Source: a virus. From it: 31,603 nt of DNA. The translations under genes were made by a program, and so were the position numbers. The first letter of the stretch is position 1; the number at the start of each line of letters is the position of its first letter. The notes beneath the pieces are model-generated. The model was given only the letters and a program-made list of their open reading frames with translations, ran no database searches and was not told the origin of the DNA. Location of the stretch: positions 1-31,603 of the IMG/VR virus record IMGVR_UViG_3300028388_001758. One strand, given 5' to 3'. Positions 22,224-30,991 of this stretch are shown here, in pieces.

Positions 22224-22301
22224 ATGTAAGTATTTTCATAGTGACCTCAGCACTTAAAACTGTTGTAAGGAAATGCTTACATCCATCCCACCTTAGGGGA
22301 T
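22224..22301 (+). promoter_or_regulatory. Structured 5' leader before the scaffold gene
   Basis: A 14-pair helix (two G-U pairs) can form between ATGTAAGTATTTTC (22224-22237) and GGAAATGCTTACAT (22269-22282). A second hairpin ATCCC/GGGAT follows (22285-22289 with 22297-22301). An alternative short hairpin TGTAAG/CTTACA (22264-22281) competes with the long helix. The leader ends before a GGAGAG binding site for the ATG at 22334. Could control stability or translation of the abundant capsid mRNA. Confidence 0.5.
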
Positions 22302-22333
22302 ATAAAAAATACTATTGAGATAGGAGAGATATT

Positions 22334-23146
22334 ATGCCTGATAAAACACTCGAACAAATCGACGCAGAATTAGAGAAAGAATTTTTCTCTGAAGCGGAGA
22401 ACGAGAATACTGAAACTGTAGAAACAGAAGCTCAGGAAGGAACTGCAGACCAACCTGTTGAAGAAGTAGACACGGCGGAAGACGATATTGAGTTAGTAGA
22501 AGTTGAAGATGAAGAAGAATCTGGTGAAAAAGTTAATAAACAAGAATACGCCTGGAAAGAACTTCGTACTAAAAATCAACAACTACAAAAAGAACTCGAA
22601 ACAAAAGAACAATATGTAAAACGCCTTGAAATGATGGCTCAAGGTCTTGGGTACTCAAATGCAGATGATTTACTTAAGAAATATGATGATGAACAAATCA
22701 GCAAAGAAGCCGAAACAAAAGGTGTTGACCCTAAATTCTATAAAGAGTTTAAGGAAATGCAAAGTGAATTACAAGTAACTAAAAAAGAAAAAGAAGAACA
22801 ATATCGTAATCTTCAAATTCAAAACTTTACTAATTCACTAGATACGCTAGCCACGGAAAATGGCTTAACAGAAACAGAAAAACAACAAATCGTAAATCAA
22901 TTAGAGAGTGACGGATACACCCTAGATGATATTATTAACATCAAGTCACCGAAACGATTGCTTACTGGATATATGGTCGACAAGATTGCCGAACGAAAAG
23001 TCCAGTCTAAATTGAAACAACAGAAGAAAGAGGTGTTTGCAGATGACAAACACAATAGTTCAGCTGAAGTTACAGAAGATGATTTAGAAAAAACAATTGC
23101 TGACGAAATGAAACAATACGCTAGGAGTAAAGGTTATAATCTCTAG
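22334..23146 (+). CDS. Capsid scaffolding protein
   Basis: 270-aa acidic protein with the features of phage scaffolds: an acidic, low-complexity N-terminal 65 residues (TETVETEAQEGTADQPVEEV), a long central coiled coil (ELRTKNQQLQKELETKEQYV and QSELQVTKKEKEEQYRNLQ), and a basic segment toward the C-terminus (AERKVQSKLKQQKKEVF), the kind that binds capsid protein in scaffolds. Position between portal and capsid genes agrees. It would direct prohead assembly and then leave or be degraded; no protease domain is seen in it. Confidence 0.85.
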   Translation: MPDKTLEQIDAELEKEFFSEAENENTETVETEAQEGTADQPVEEVDTAEDDIELVEVEDEEESGEKVNKQEYAWKELRTKNQQLQKELETKEQYVKRLEMMAQGLGYSNADDLLKKYDDEQISKEAETKGVDPKFYKEFKEMQSELQVTKKEKEEQYRNLQIQNFTNSLDTLATENGLTETEKQQIVNQLESDGYTLDDIINIKSPKRLLTGYMVDKIAERKVQSKLKQQKKEVFADDKHNSSAEVTEDDLEKTIADEMKQYARSKGYNL

Positions 23147-23176
23147 TTGATAATAAATCAATAGGAGGATTTAACA

Positions 23177-24295
23177 ATGGCATTAAACGCAAATGCAGTT
23201 AACTTGACAGTAGCTCAAGCTAACGATATTAAAATTGATGAGTATTTTGACAAAAGATTACTCGAAATGATTAAATTAGAAACATCACAATTTGTATTCT
23301 CAAACTTAGGACGCAAGGTAGAAATTCCTCGTAAAGAAGGAACTAAAACTATCCGTCTTCGTAGATACAACTCATTACCAGTAGACTTAACAGAAAATGG
23401 ACAAGGTTTAGCATTAACAGAAGGAACTGCACCTACTCCATTAAAAATTAGTGCTGTTAAAGTAGACGGTACAATCAACCAATACGGTGCATACATTGAA
23501 GAATCAGATGTAGCAAACGACATCCATATGGATGACATCAAATCAATTTACCAACCAGAACTTGCTCGTCACGCAGCAGAAGTTCTTGAAAGAGTAATTG
23601 TAGCAGCATTAGCAGACGCTTCAGAATACTTTGTAGGTGTTGCTGGTGCAGACCAAGCAAACGCAGCTGCAATTGGTGCACTTGCAGACTATGAAGCAGC
23701 TTACACTGCAGACACAGTATTAACTTTTGACGAAGTTCGTAAAGCTTGGTTATCAATGAAAGTTAACCGTCGTGGAGGACACACTCGTTTTGGTGGTAAA
23801 CCAGTATTAGTTGTGCATCCATCAGTTATGCAAGACTTACTAGACGACCAAGACTTAGTCGACAAATTATTAGTTCCAGGTAACGAAAACACACCTATCA
23901 AAAACGGAACATTACAACAATATATGGTACACGGTATGTACTTTGTAGAATCATTAATCTTAGACCCAGTAGCTTCTTCAGGAGACGCTGGTGCAGTTAA
24001 TGTTTACAAATCATTCTTACTTGGACAAGACCCATATGTCGTTATCGGATTATCTGGTGGCGGTGTGAAATTCTTAATGACAGGATTCACTGCTGACTCT
24101 GGTGACCCATTAGCTCAAAAACAAACATTTGGTTACAAAATGTGGGGTGGAGCTAAAGTTATCGACCCAATTGCAGTAACAGCAGTTTACTCAAGAAGTG
24201 GTTATGACACAGTTGCTGATTTCTCAGCTGACCCATTCGGTGCTCAAGCTCCAGTAGCTCAAGACCCAAATGACGATTTCGCAATCGCAACATAA
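23177..24295 (+). CDS. Major capsid protein, N4-gp56 family
   Basis: 372-aa HK97-fold major capsid protein. The stretch KTIRLRRYNSLPVDLTENGQ, followed by TPLKISAVKVDGTINQYGAY and IEESDVAND, then HAAEVLERVIVAALAD, is the signature order of the N4-gp56 capsid family. RGGHTRFGGKPVLVVHPSV and KMWGGAKVIDPIAVTAVYSR follow in the expected place. The N-terminus is short, with no prohead-protease cleavage region apparent. AGGAGG precedes the start. A hairpin follows the stop at 24318. Codons are strongly biased to A/T-ending forms, as expected for the most highly expressed gene. Confidence 0.93.
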   Translation: MALNANAVNLTVAQANDIKIDEYFDKRLLEMIKLETSQFVFSNLGRKVEIPRKEGTKTIRLRRYNSLPVDLTENGQGLALTEGTAPTPLKISAVKVDGTINQYGAYIEESDVANDIHMDDIKSIYQPELARHAAEVLERVIVAALADASEYFVGVAGADQANAAAIGALADYEAAYTADTVLTFDEVRKAWLSMKVNRRGGHTRFGGKPVLVVHPSVMQDLLDDQDLVDKLLVPGNENTPIKNGTLQQYMVHGMYFVESLILDPVASSGDAGAVNVYKSFLLGQDPYVVIGLSGGGVKFLMTGFTADSGDPLAQKQTFGYKMWGGAKVIDPIAVTAVYSRSGYDTVADFSADPFGAQAPVAQDPNDDFAIAT

Positions 24296-24317
24296 TTAAA
24301 TAATTAATAAGGCTTCG

Positions 24318-24338
24318 GAGGGTGAGCCAATCACCCTC
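24318..24338 (+). terminator. Hairpin after the major capsid gene
   Basis: GAGGGTGA, loop GCCAA, TCACCCTC: eight perfect pairs 22 bases after the capsid stop, followed by ACTATATTATAG instead of a U-run. Likely a partial terminator or a 3' stabiliser for capsid mRNA. The sequence after it resembles a -10 but no TGCCA or TTGACA lies at the right distance. Confidence 0.5.
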
Positions 24339-24366
24339 ACTATATTATAGAATGGAGAGATTTTAA

Positions 24367-24639
24367 ATGGCAACAGCAAAGAAACAAAAACTAACGCCAG
24401 AACAAGCTCGTATTCAAAAACTTAAAAATGAGCCACGAGTAAAAGTTTATGGAAACGAAATATTTCAAGACCAATTAGGGGAAACATATACTTTTTTATT
24501 AAACGGGTTACCTGTTTCAATTAATTTTGACGGAAGCTATCAGGAATACCCTGAGAGTGTTGCGAAAGTTATAGAAGCTAAACTATCACAAATAGCTAAA
24601 GCTAATACTCGTAAAAACATTAACACTCGCATTGGCTAA
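24367..24639 (+). CDS. Hypothetical head-region protein, 90 aa
   Basis: Unrecognised. Basic N-terminus (MATAKKQKLTPEQARIQKLK), then beta-type sequence (RVKVYGNEIFQDQLGETYTF, VSINFDGSYQEYP) and a helical, basic C-terminus (KVIEAKLSQIAKANTRK). Directly after the capsid gene with GGAGAG before the start, and closed by an intrinsic terminator. Probably a head decoration or head-completion protein, by position only. Confidence 0.72.
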   Translation: MATAKKQKLTPEQARIQKLKNEPRVKVYGNEIFQDQLGETYTFLLNGLPVSINFDGSYQEYPESVAKVIEAKLSQIAKANTRKNINTRIG

Positions 24640-24644
24640 ACAAG

Positions 24645-24675
24645 GGATAGGTTAGCGCCTATCCTATTTTTTATT
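24645..24675 (+). terminator. Rho-independent terminator in the head module
   Basis: GGATAGG, loop TTAGCG, CCTATCC: seven perfect pairs followed by TATTTTTTATT. It stands between the 90-aa gene and the adaptor gene with no promoter seen after it, so downstream tail genes depend on read-through. This would set a high capsid-to-tail ratio. Confidence 0.82.
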
Positions 24676-24689
24676 AAAGAGGTGAGACA

Positions 24690-25112
24690 ATGACAATAAA
24701 TCAAATAGCTTTACTAGCAAATGAGATGACAGATGAAAACTACGAACCATCAATGATTATGGGTTTTGTAAACAATGTTATCGCTAGAATAAATGTAACA
24801 ATCGATGCTACTTTACCAGTATTTACAGCAGTAGACGCTAACTACACAGCATTAAACGATAACTGGCAAAGACTTTTGTTTGTTTCTTACGCCTCTTATG
24901 CAATCAAAGCAAATGATGGAAGCTTAAACGAAGCAGATAGATTCAGAAATGAATTCGAAACTAGTTTTAGATTACTGGAAGAAAACAAATTTAAGGCAAT
25001 TGATGCAACTTATCAAGGAGATAACTTTGGTAATATGTATTATATGAAAGCTGATAATGGTATCAATGTTGGTTGGTTTACAACCAGAAATAAAGATGAC
25101 GGTGGGTTCTAA
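24690..25112 (+). CDS. Head-tail adaptor/connector protein
   Basis: 140-aa, mostly helical protein of the kind that forms the ring under the portal. Features: MTINQIALLANEMTDENYEP, a central helical region with NDNWQRLLFVSYASYAIKAN and EADRFRNEFETSFRLLEENK, resembling gp6-like/gp15-like adaptors. Start has GAGGTG upstream; its stop overlaps the next start (TAATG). Placement between capsid and nozzle genes matches adaptors in short-tailed phages. Confidence 0.7.
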   Translation: MTINQIALLANEMTDENYEPSMIMGFVNNVIARINVTIDATLPVFTAVDANYTALNDNWQRLLFVSYASYAIKANDGSLNEADRFRNEFETSFRLLEENKFKAIDATYQGDNFGNMYYMKADNGINVGWFTTRNKDDGGF

Positions 25113-27760
25113 TGGCGTATCGTCAACCATACCGTGGTAATCCAGAACTAAAACAATATCATTTGATAAACGATTTCTCAGGAGGATTAGACACAACTTC
25201 TCTAGACGAGAAAATGAGAGACAACGAATTCAGAGAAATGACAAATATTGAACTAGCAGTACAAGGCTCAATATCAAATAGAAAAGGATTCGGAGAACTA
25301 AAACATTTTAACCAGTGGCTAGAGGACAATTCAATTGTAACAGAAACTGGTAGAACAACATTTTTCAAAATATTAAAAAGCGACAAGCCCGTATTAAAAT
25401 GGGCAAACGATTATGTAGATGGGCCTGTAGGATATAATTTATTTGTGTCCAGAATGCAGTCTGAAACATACGAATTAAAAATAATAACAGCAACTCAGAT
25501 AGGTACATCAATTCAGTTTGATTTACTTACAGTTGCTAATACAGATGGTACAGCGGGTGGCGTTGCAGTTGATATGGACGACATCTTAGTAGTAACATCA
25601 GCAACATTAAAAGATAAATTAAATATTAAAACATTTCAATATGTACAAAAGATTTATTTCTTATCATATGATGTGTACGAAACAACAGTAGATAGTCAAA
25701 AAGGAATAATGGTGTTAGACTTAGACAACGAAACATTGACAACACTAACATCAGCAGACACTTATTTACCAACACCGTATGAAGTAGAATCATTCGGATT
25801 TAATGTGTTAAGAGAAAACCCACTCGGTGATGTTGCAGACCAAGGGTTTGGAGACTTTGCAATCACTGGTACTTACTTAACAGATGTTAACGGTAACTAC
25901 CTCGAAAAGATACCACCTTCAGGAAACTTTAATTTAAATGCTTTCCAGATTGGTGAGGATATGGAACCAAGAGATGTTGAATTAACTATTAAAAATCAAA
26001 ACAATACAGAAATAACAGCTTATGAATTAGGAACAGTTACAGACGAAGGAGGGTTTTTTAAATTCCCTATCACGAATCTAAAGTTAGATAATGTAACATC
26101 AGTAACATTTGAACTAGAGCCTACAACCTATGAAGGCTCAGCATCAACACTCATAGATGCTGTTCCCGTTGCAAATCTAGCTGCTTTAGCTGAAGATGGT
26201 TTAGTAGGGTTTGAACAAAATAGAAAAGTACTTTACGAGTACGACACAGGAAATAAATACTTACCAGCAAGTTATACACAAATTGATGTAGCAATATTTC
26301 AAACAATTGCAATTAGAGACGCTTTCGCAGGAACACCTGTAGACGGAGCTTACTCTTATGTAGAAGAGACAAATCTTTACTATAGATACGATGCTAATTC
26401 AAGTTCTTACTCATCAATAACAACACACGCAATTTATACAAACGAAGCATCATTATTTTTAGAACAAAATATAGTATATAGCACATACGATTTAGTAACA
26501 AAAACAACAACATTCTATGCGTATTTAGGAACAATAAACTATGATGCAACAGATTTTGAGTTACTTATTTTAAATGAGTTCTTACCTTTCGAATCTACTT
26601 ACTTCATTGGCTCCACAGAATCTGCGGAAGTTCCAATTGAGACACTTGATTTAGAAGGCGCAAGAATCACTCAGATACAAGATAGACTTGTTTTCTACAA
26701 AGGTAATTCAATTTACTTCAGTGAACAATTCCAATATGATTATGTACCTAACTTAAACTATGTGTTATTACCACTTAACTCAACAGATGAAATCACACAT
26801 ATTAATTTCTTCAGAGGTGCATACATTGTATTTACAAAAGAATCTATCTGGAGAATGTCTGGTACAATTTTTGGTCAAGATTTTGCAGTTGTTAAAGTGA
26901 ATGACTTTATAGGATGTATCGCACCAGACTCAGTAAGAGCAGTAAACAACAACTTATTATTCTTAAGTAGACAAGGACTTTATGTACTTACACAAAGTTA
27001 TTATCAAGAAGGATTAGAAAATGTTAAGAAGGTAGACGAAAGAATATCTGACATTATACCTTTTGATGAATCAGCTTACGGCGTGATGTACCAGGAGCAA
27101 TACTGGCTATTACTCCCAGAAGCAGAGTATGATACATTAAAGTATTACTATAACATTGGTAAAGTCAATGGTGGACATCCGTTCACGACAGACACTTACA
27201 CAGTATATCCAGAAAACTTAGAAGTATTTAACGGTGTTATCTATTCAATAAGAGATGGTAATTACTACAGATATGATAAAGATTACACAGACTTCTTACC
27301 TAGAAACGCAAACAGTTCAGTTGTCGAGGATTACTTGTACACTTACAGATTTACAACTAAGAACGATGACTTTGGTTACGCGACACACGATAAAAAAGTT
27401 AAATCAGTTTACTTTAAAATTAGAGCAAGTGTAGATGTATTAATAGGGGCGACAATATTTGTGAATGAACTTGCAGTTATTGACCCTAATAATTACGAAG
27501 CAACAATTAATGAATTCGGAGAAGTTATATATAACAAGACCTACGAAACTAATCTTGAAGTACCTATCGATGACCCACTCGGAACATTCGTACTAGGTAA
27601 AGATACATTAGGTGGAAGTGGTGTTAGAGTTCACAAATTTGTAATTGGTAAAAAAGGAAAAAACTTTGCGATTACTATCGAACAAAAGATAAATGGATTC
27701 TTCAACATTGAAGATATCGGATACTTGTTCAAATTAGGAAAAGTAAAGGAATCAAGGTAG
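25112..27760 (+). CDS. Large tail nozzle / head-tail structural protein
   Basis: 882-aa protein, beta-rich throughout. It starts with HLINDFSGGLDTTSLDEKM, then FREMTNIELAVQGSISNRKG, the type of N-terminus found in T7 gp12-like nozzle and P22 gp10-like stabilisation proteins (SGGL..., N(I/V)E...G.I..R.G). Later segments such as ITQIQDRLVFYKGNSIYFSE, KESIWRMSGTIFGQDFAVVK and FLSRQGLYVLTQSYYQEGLE look like beta-propeller blades. No tape measure or tail tube lies nearby, so it probably forms the short tail tube. The exact homology needs structure comparison. Confidence 0.65.
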   Translation: MAYRQPYRGNPELKQYHLINDFSGGLDTTSLDEKMRDNEFREMTNIELAVQGSISNRKGFGELKHFNQWLEDNSIVTETGRTTFFKILKSDKPVLKWANDYVDGPVGYNLFVSRMQSETYELKIITATQIGTSIQFDLLTVANTDGTAGGVAVDMDDILVVTSATLKDKLNIKTFQYVQKIYFLSYDVYETTVDSQKGIMVLDLDNETLTTLTSADTYLPTPYEVESFGFNVLRENPLGDVADQGFGDFAITGTYLTDVNGNYLEKIPPSGNFNLNAFQIGEDMEPRDVELTIKNQNNTEITAYELGTVTDEGGFFKFPITNLKLDNVTSVTFELEPTTYEGSASTLIDAVPVANLAALAEDGLVGFEQNRKVLYEYDTGNKYLPASYTQIDVAIFQTIAIRDAFAGTPVDGAYSYVEETNLYYRYDANSSSYSSITTHAIYTNEASLFLEQNIVYSTYDLVTKTTTFYAYLGTINYDATDFELLILNEFLPFESTYFIGSTESAEVPIETLDLEGARITQIQDRLVFYKGNSIYFSEQFQYDYVPNLNYVLLPLNSTDEITHINFFRGAYIVFTKESIWRMSGTIFGQDFAVVKVNDFIGCIAPDSVRAVNNNLLFLSRQGLYVLTQSYYQEGLENVKKVDERISDIIPFDESAYGVMYQEQYWLLLPEAEYDTLKYYYNIGKVNGGHPFTTDTYTVYPENLEVFNGVIYSIRDGNYYRYDKDYTDFLPRNANSSVVEDYLYTYRFTTKNDDFGYATHDKKVKSVYFKIRASVDVLIGATIFVNELAVIDPNNYEATINEFGEVIYNKTYETNLEVPIDDPLGTFVLGKDTLGGSGVRVHKFVIGKKGKNFAITIEQKINGFFNIEDIGYLFKLGKVKESR

Positions 27761-27769
27761 GTGATATAG

Positions 27770-28831
27770 ATGGCTAAAATTAGAATACCAACAACAACGA
27801 TTGATTCTACTTACTCAGACGGTGATATTCTTTACGGATACGATGTCAATAGAATTATCGATGTACTTAGAGAAGCGGCAAATGCAAACAAATTAGATAT
27901 TAATAAACTCTTAACTGGTACCGATTACTTCTATATCGCTGAAGACCTTACAGGACTAGACGAATTAGCAGATGAATCATTACCAGATGACGGACAAAAA
28001 GGATTTATATTTACAAGCGGGGCAAACACTTTACGCATTTACACATACGATAGCGCAGGCGCACAATGGGTTGAATTAGCAGATACTTCTCTACTAAACC
28101 CTTATGTAGAATCTGTCAACATCGGTGGTAAAGAACTTACTTGGAATGAAGTAGATGGTACAGTAGATGTTTCACTTAATGACGATGTTACTTTACAAGT
28201 AGGACAAGAACAATTATTCTATGGTAAAGCTTATCAACAGAACATATTAAATGGTCAACCTGTAATGTTTGCAGGCGTTGAAGGTAATCACTTTAGATTA
28301 AAAGTAGCGGACCCAAATGTTATTAATTTAAATCCTGAATACTTTATTGGTATTGCAACACAAGATATGGCAAGCGGTGAGTTTGGCTATGTCTCAGAAT
28401 TTGGGTTTGTAAGAGGCGTTAATGTGCCAGAAGCAACTTATAATTTAGGAGACATACTTTGGTTTGACTCACAAGGCACTGGTACAGATGGCTGGACAAA
28501 AATAAAACCAGACAGAGGTTACGCACAAATAAGAATGGCAGCAGTTGTCGAACAGAACAGAAATGTCAACCAGACTTACACAGGTAAAATATTTGTTAGA
28601 CCAAACATTCTAGAAGCAAGCGGAAGTATTACAACATTCCAACAAAGCACAGAGCCAACAGTATTTCTAGAAGGTGACTTATGGTTTGACACAACACCAT
28701 TAGCTTACGAGCTAATAACATTAACAGGTGGGTTGTTTACAACAACATCATTTGATACGATTTTAGATGGGGCTTCTTTTGATAAAGAAGAAGAAACATA
28801 CACATATACGACGGATGGAGGTAGCTTTTAA
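27770..28831 (+). CDS. Structural tail/fibre-base protein, 353 aa
   Basis: Unrecognised beta-rich protein that begins MAKIRIPTTTIDSTYSDGDI, with a short helical segment (YDVNRIIDVLREAANANK), then strands such as GKELTWNEVDGTVDVSLNDD and a domain with QNILNGQPVMFAGVEGNHFR. The section with YFIGIATQDMASGEFGYVSE and YNLGDILWFDSQGTG resembles small domains found in phage fibre and baseplate proteins (a capsule-like beta domain). It follows the nozzle gene by nine bases and overlaps the next fibre gene (TAATG). Likely a fibre attachment or tail tip protein. Confidence 0.7.
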   Translation: MAKIRIPTTTIDSTYSDGDILYGYDVNRIIDVLREAANANKLDINKLLTGTDYFYIAEDLTGLDELADESLPDDGQKGFIFTSGANTLRIYTYDSAGAQWVELADTSLLNPYVESVNIGGKELTWNEVDGTVDVSLNDDVTLQVGQEQLFYGKAYQQNILNGQPVMFAGVEGNHFRLKVADPNVINLNPEYFIGIATQDMASGEFGYVSEFGFVRGVNVPEATYNLGDILWFDSQGTGTDGWTKIKPDRGYAQIRMAAVVEQNRNVNQTYTGKIFVRPNILEASGSITTFQQSTEPTVFLEGDLWFDTTPLAYELITLTGGLFTTTSFDTILDGASFDKEEETYTYTTDGGSF

Positions 28832-29415
28832 TGGCAACAGAAATTAAAAAAATATTAGTAAGAAGAGGTTTACAATCCGAAACTCCTACTTTAACAGAAG
28901 GGGAACTAGGTTTACAAACTGATACTCAAAACCTTCTCGTCGGAACTAGCGCAGGCAATGTACAAGTATCTGGTATGAGAGAAGAAGCAATTACAGCAGG
29001 TTCTAACCCAGGTGGCTTTTACACAGACGGTGATACAATCGCAGTAAGTGCTTTCAACAATTATAGTAGAATTATGGCGACTTTATACCCAGACTTTACT
29101 GGAAGTTATTCAGAGGGTGATTATCAAGGAGAGACAATATCTGTCTACCCAGACTTACAGTTAACATACAACTCTAGAATAGCTCAATATCTTTGTTTTG
29201 ATGGAGAAGGTGGGATTATAGTAGGGCCTACAAGCGAAAATCAATGTACAATTGAAGGCGGAGACTGGTTACCAGATTACGATTATGGATACGGATTCGC
29301 AGCATTTGCAACGGGTGGTCAATTAGAAAGACATTCAGAAACAGAATACAGATTCGTAGCGCCTAACGCAGTTACTGGAATTACTTGGAAACTTGTAATC
29401 AAGGGGGTAAAATAA
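28831..29415 (+). CDS. Tail fibre/tropism protein with Mtd-like N-terminus, 194 aa
   Basis: The first 50 residues (KKILVRRGLQSETPTLTEGE, then LGLQTDTQNLLVGTSAGNVQ) match the N-terminal attachment domain pattern of major tropism determinant and other fibre proteins (short RG-x-x-x-x-x-P-x-L-x-x-GE-x-G motif). The C-terminal 130 residues, rich in Gly, Tyr and Asp, may be the receptor-binding part (CFDGEGGIIVGPTSENQC contains a Cys pair). No reverse transcriptase or variable repeat is seen, so it is not evidence of a diversity-generating element. Stop overlaps the start of the following 52-aa gene. Confidence 0.75.
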   Translation: MATEIKKILVRRGLQSETPTLTEGELGLQTDTQNLLVGTSAGNVQVSGMREEAITAGSNPGGFYTDGDTIAVSAFNNYSRIMATLYPDFTGSYSEGDYQGETISVYPDLQLTYNSRIAQYLCFDGEGGIIVGPTSENQCTIEGGDWLPDYDYGYGFAAFATGGQLERHSETEYRFVAPNAVTGITWKLVIKGVK

Positions 29416-29573
29416 TGATTAAGATATATGTATATTACCACGAAGGTAAAATTTATAAAGTATCAGGTCTTAACGAACCTAAAGAAGGATTAGAAATCCA
29501 AGAAATGACTTTTGAAAAAGTTCCGACAGAAAAAGAGATTATAACAAAATTTAAGCAAGAGAAAGGATTATAA
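29415..29573 (+). CDS. Hypothetical small protein in fibre module, 52 aa
   Basis: Start chosen at 29415 (MIKIYVYYHEGKIYKVSGLN) because it overlaps the upstream stop (TAATG) and a GGGGG run serves as binding site; a longer reading begins inside the fibre gene. Sequence: beta hairpin then a helical, charged tail (TEKEIITKFKQEKGL). Unrecognised; small proteins in this position are often fibre chaperones or accessory tips. Confidence 0.7.
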   Translation: MIKIYVYYHEGKIYKVSGLNEPKEGLEIQEMTFEKVPTEKEIITKFKQEKGL

Positions 29574-29576
29574 TAT

Positions 29577-29900
29577 ATGGATTATAACACATTAACAAAA
29601 GCTGAGCTAATCAAATTACTTGAAGAGCAGAAACATCTAGCTCAAGCTGTAGAAGCTAAAGACAAGGAAGTTGTAGAGGCAAACGCTAGAGTCGATGCAA
29701 TCCTAGAAGAATACAAAGGAAGTATGAAACAATCGCAAGTAGAAAAATTAACAAAAGAGTTAATCGAACAAAGAGACTATGCATTAGAAATTGCGAATCT
29801 CTATATGGCGGCCCATACTGACTTACTAAAACAAACACAACAAAACTTAGAAATGGCTGTCTTTACAGAAGGGCTTATTTCACAAAAATTAAAAAAATAA
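29577..29900 (+). CDS. Coiled-coil protein in fibre module, 107 aa
   Basis: Almost entirely helical and charged: KAELIKLLEEQKHLAQAVEA, KDKEVVEANARVDAILEEYK, then KLTKELIEQRDYALEIANLY. Strong heptad pattern in the first 60 residues. AAAGGA precedes the start. It lies between fibre genes and may be a fibre assembly chaperone or a structural trimeric stalk; unrecognised. Confidence 0.72.
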   Translation: MDYNTLTKAELIKLLEEQKHLAQAVEAKDKEVVEANARVDAILEEYKGSMKQSQVEKLTKELIEQRDYALEIANLYMAAHTDLLKQTQQNLEMAVFTEGLISQKLKK

Positions 29901-29913
29901 GAGGTGAACAATT

Positions 29914-30975
29914 ATGCCAAAAATTACGATTAAAAGAAAAACCGCAAGTGGCGTTGACTTATTGTATCCAACTACTACAGTAGACCAAATCATCTCAGAA
30001 GGTACGGGCGCAGGCGGAACAGATGAATCACTTAATGCTTACTTAGATAGCACATTCATACCTCTTTCACAGAGAGGAGTTGCAAACGGCGTCGCAACAC
30101 TGGACGAGAACGCACAACTTACATTAAGTCAATTACCAGTAGCAGTTGTCGGTGGGTTATCATTCCAAGGAACTATCGATTTATCGACAGCTAAAACAGT
30201 AGATAACATACTAGCTGCAATCGATGTTAACGCAGCTAATATTGAGATTGGGGATTACTTACAAGTATCAGCAACAGGTGATATCACACAAGGAACAACT
30301 TACACAGGTGGTGTTAACGCTCCTGGGGATGAAGGAGACTTCGATATCTCAGACGGTATTACACTAGAAGCTGGTGACTGGATTGTTATTAGTGACATTA
30401 ACACAACAAATCAAACAGTATCATTTGGTATTGTAAACAACACATACAGAAACGCAACAACAGCAGTTACAGGTATGGTAACATTATCAAACGCAACAGA
30501 TACAACTGGCGCAACTAATGATGTTATTACAGAAGCAGTTTTAGGAAATTTAATTGGTACTGATGCAAACAAAATTGCAGCAGGTAATCATTTACACACA
30601 GGCGTGTACGAACCAGTATTTACTAAAAATAGTGGTTTCAATAAAGACTTTGGTACAACTGCTGGAACAGTCGCAGAAGGTAACCACACGCACGCGGAGT
30701 ACTTAGAATTAGATGGTACAGACACAATGACAGGCGACTTAGTATTAGGTGCAGAAGGAACAGGAACTACTGAAAACTCATTATCTATTACACTTACAGC
30801 GCGTGCATTAAACACACCATTTACAAGAGAATTAAAAATGACAGACGCAGGCGTCTTAACATTCAACGATAAAAGAGTCTACACAATTGAAGACACTACA
30901 ATGGGTAGAGTTTTCTGGGATACAGAATCAGGTACAGTAGAGGGCGACTTTATATTTGACGAAGACGCAGCTTAA
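29914..30975 (+). CDS. Tail fibre with HxH metal-binding motifs, 353 aa
   Basis: Begins KITIKRKTASGVDLLYPTTT, a short attachment segment shared with the next gene. Middle part has GGLSFQGTIDLST and a domain ending GDEGDFDISDGITLEAGDWI. C-terminal half contains TGMVTLSNATDTTGATNDVI, AAGNHLHTGVYEPVFTKNSG and EGNHTHAEYLELDGTDTMTG. The two HxH motifs (HLH, HTH) resemble the iron/zinc-binding repeats of T4 gp37-like fibre tips, expected to form trimeric needles. GAGGTG lies before the start. Likely a receptor-binding fibre. Confidence 0.82.
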   Translation: MPKITIKRKTASGVDLLYPTTTVDQIISEGTGAGGTDESLNAYLDSTFIPLSQRGVANGVATLDENAQLTLSQLPVAVVGGLSFQGTIDLSTAKTVDNILAAIDVNAANIEIGDYLQVSATGDITQGTTYTGGVNAPGDEGDFDISDGITLEAGDWIVISDINTTNQTVSFGIVNNTYRNATTAVTGMVTLSNATDTTGATNDVITEAVLGNLIGTDANKIAAGNHLHTGVYEPVFTKNSGFNKDFGTTAGTVAEGNHTHAEYLELDGTDTMTGDLVLGAEGTGTTENSLSITLTARALNTPFTRELKMTDAGVLTFNDKRVYTIEDTTMGRVFWDTESGTVEGDFIFDEDAA

Positions 30976-30991
30976 GAAGGGGTGATGTCTT

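Noticed and set aside
24339-24344. TATATT after the capsid hairpin as a fifth phage-sigma promoter
   Set aside because: There is no TGCCA or TTGACA at 16-18 bases upstream; that position lies in the hairpin.
28831-29415. Diversity-generating retroelement suggested by the Mtd-like fibre start
   Set aside because: No reverse transcriptase gene, template repeat or variable repeat pair is visible in the window.
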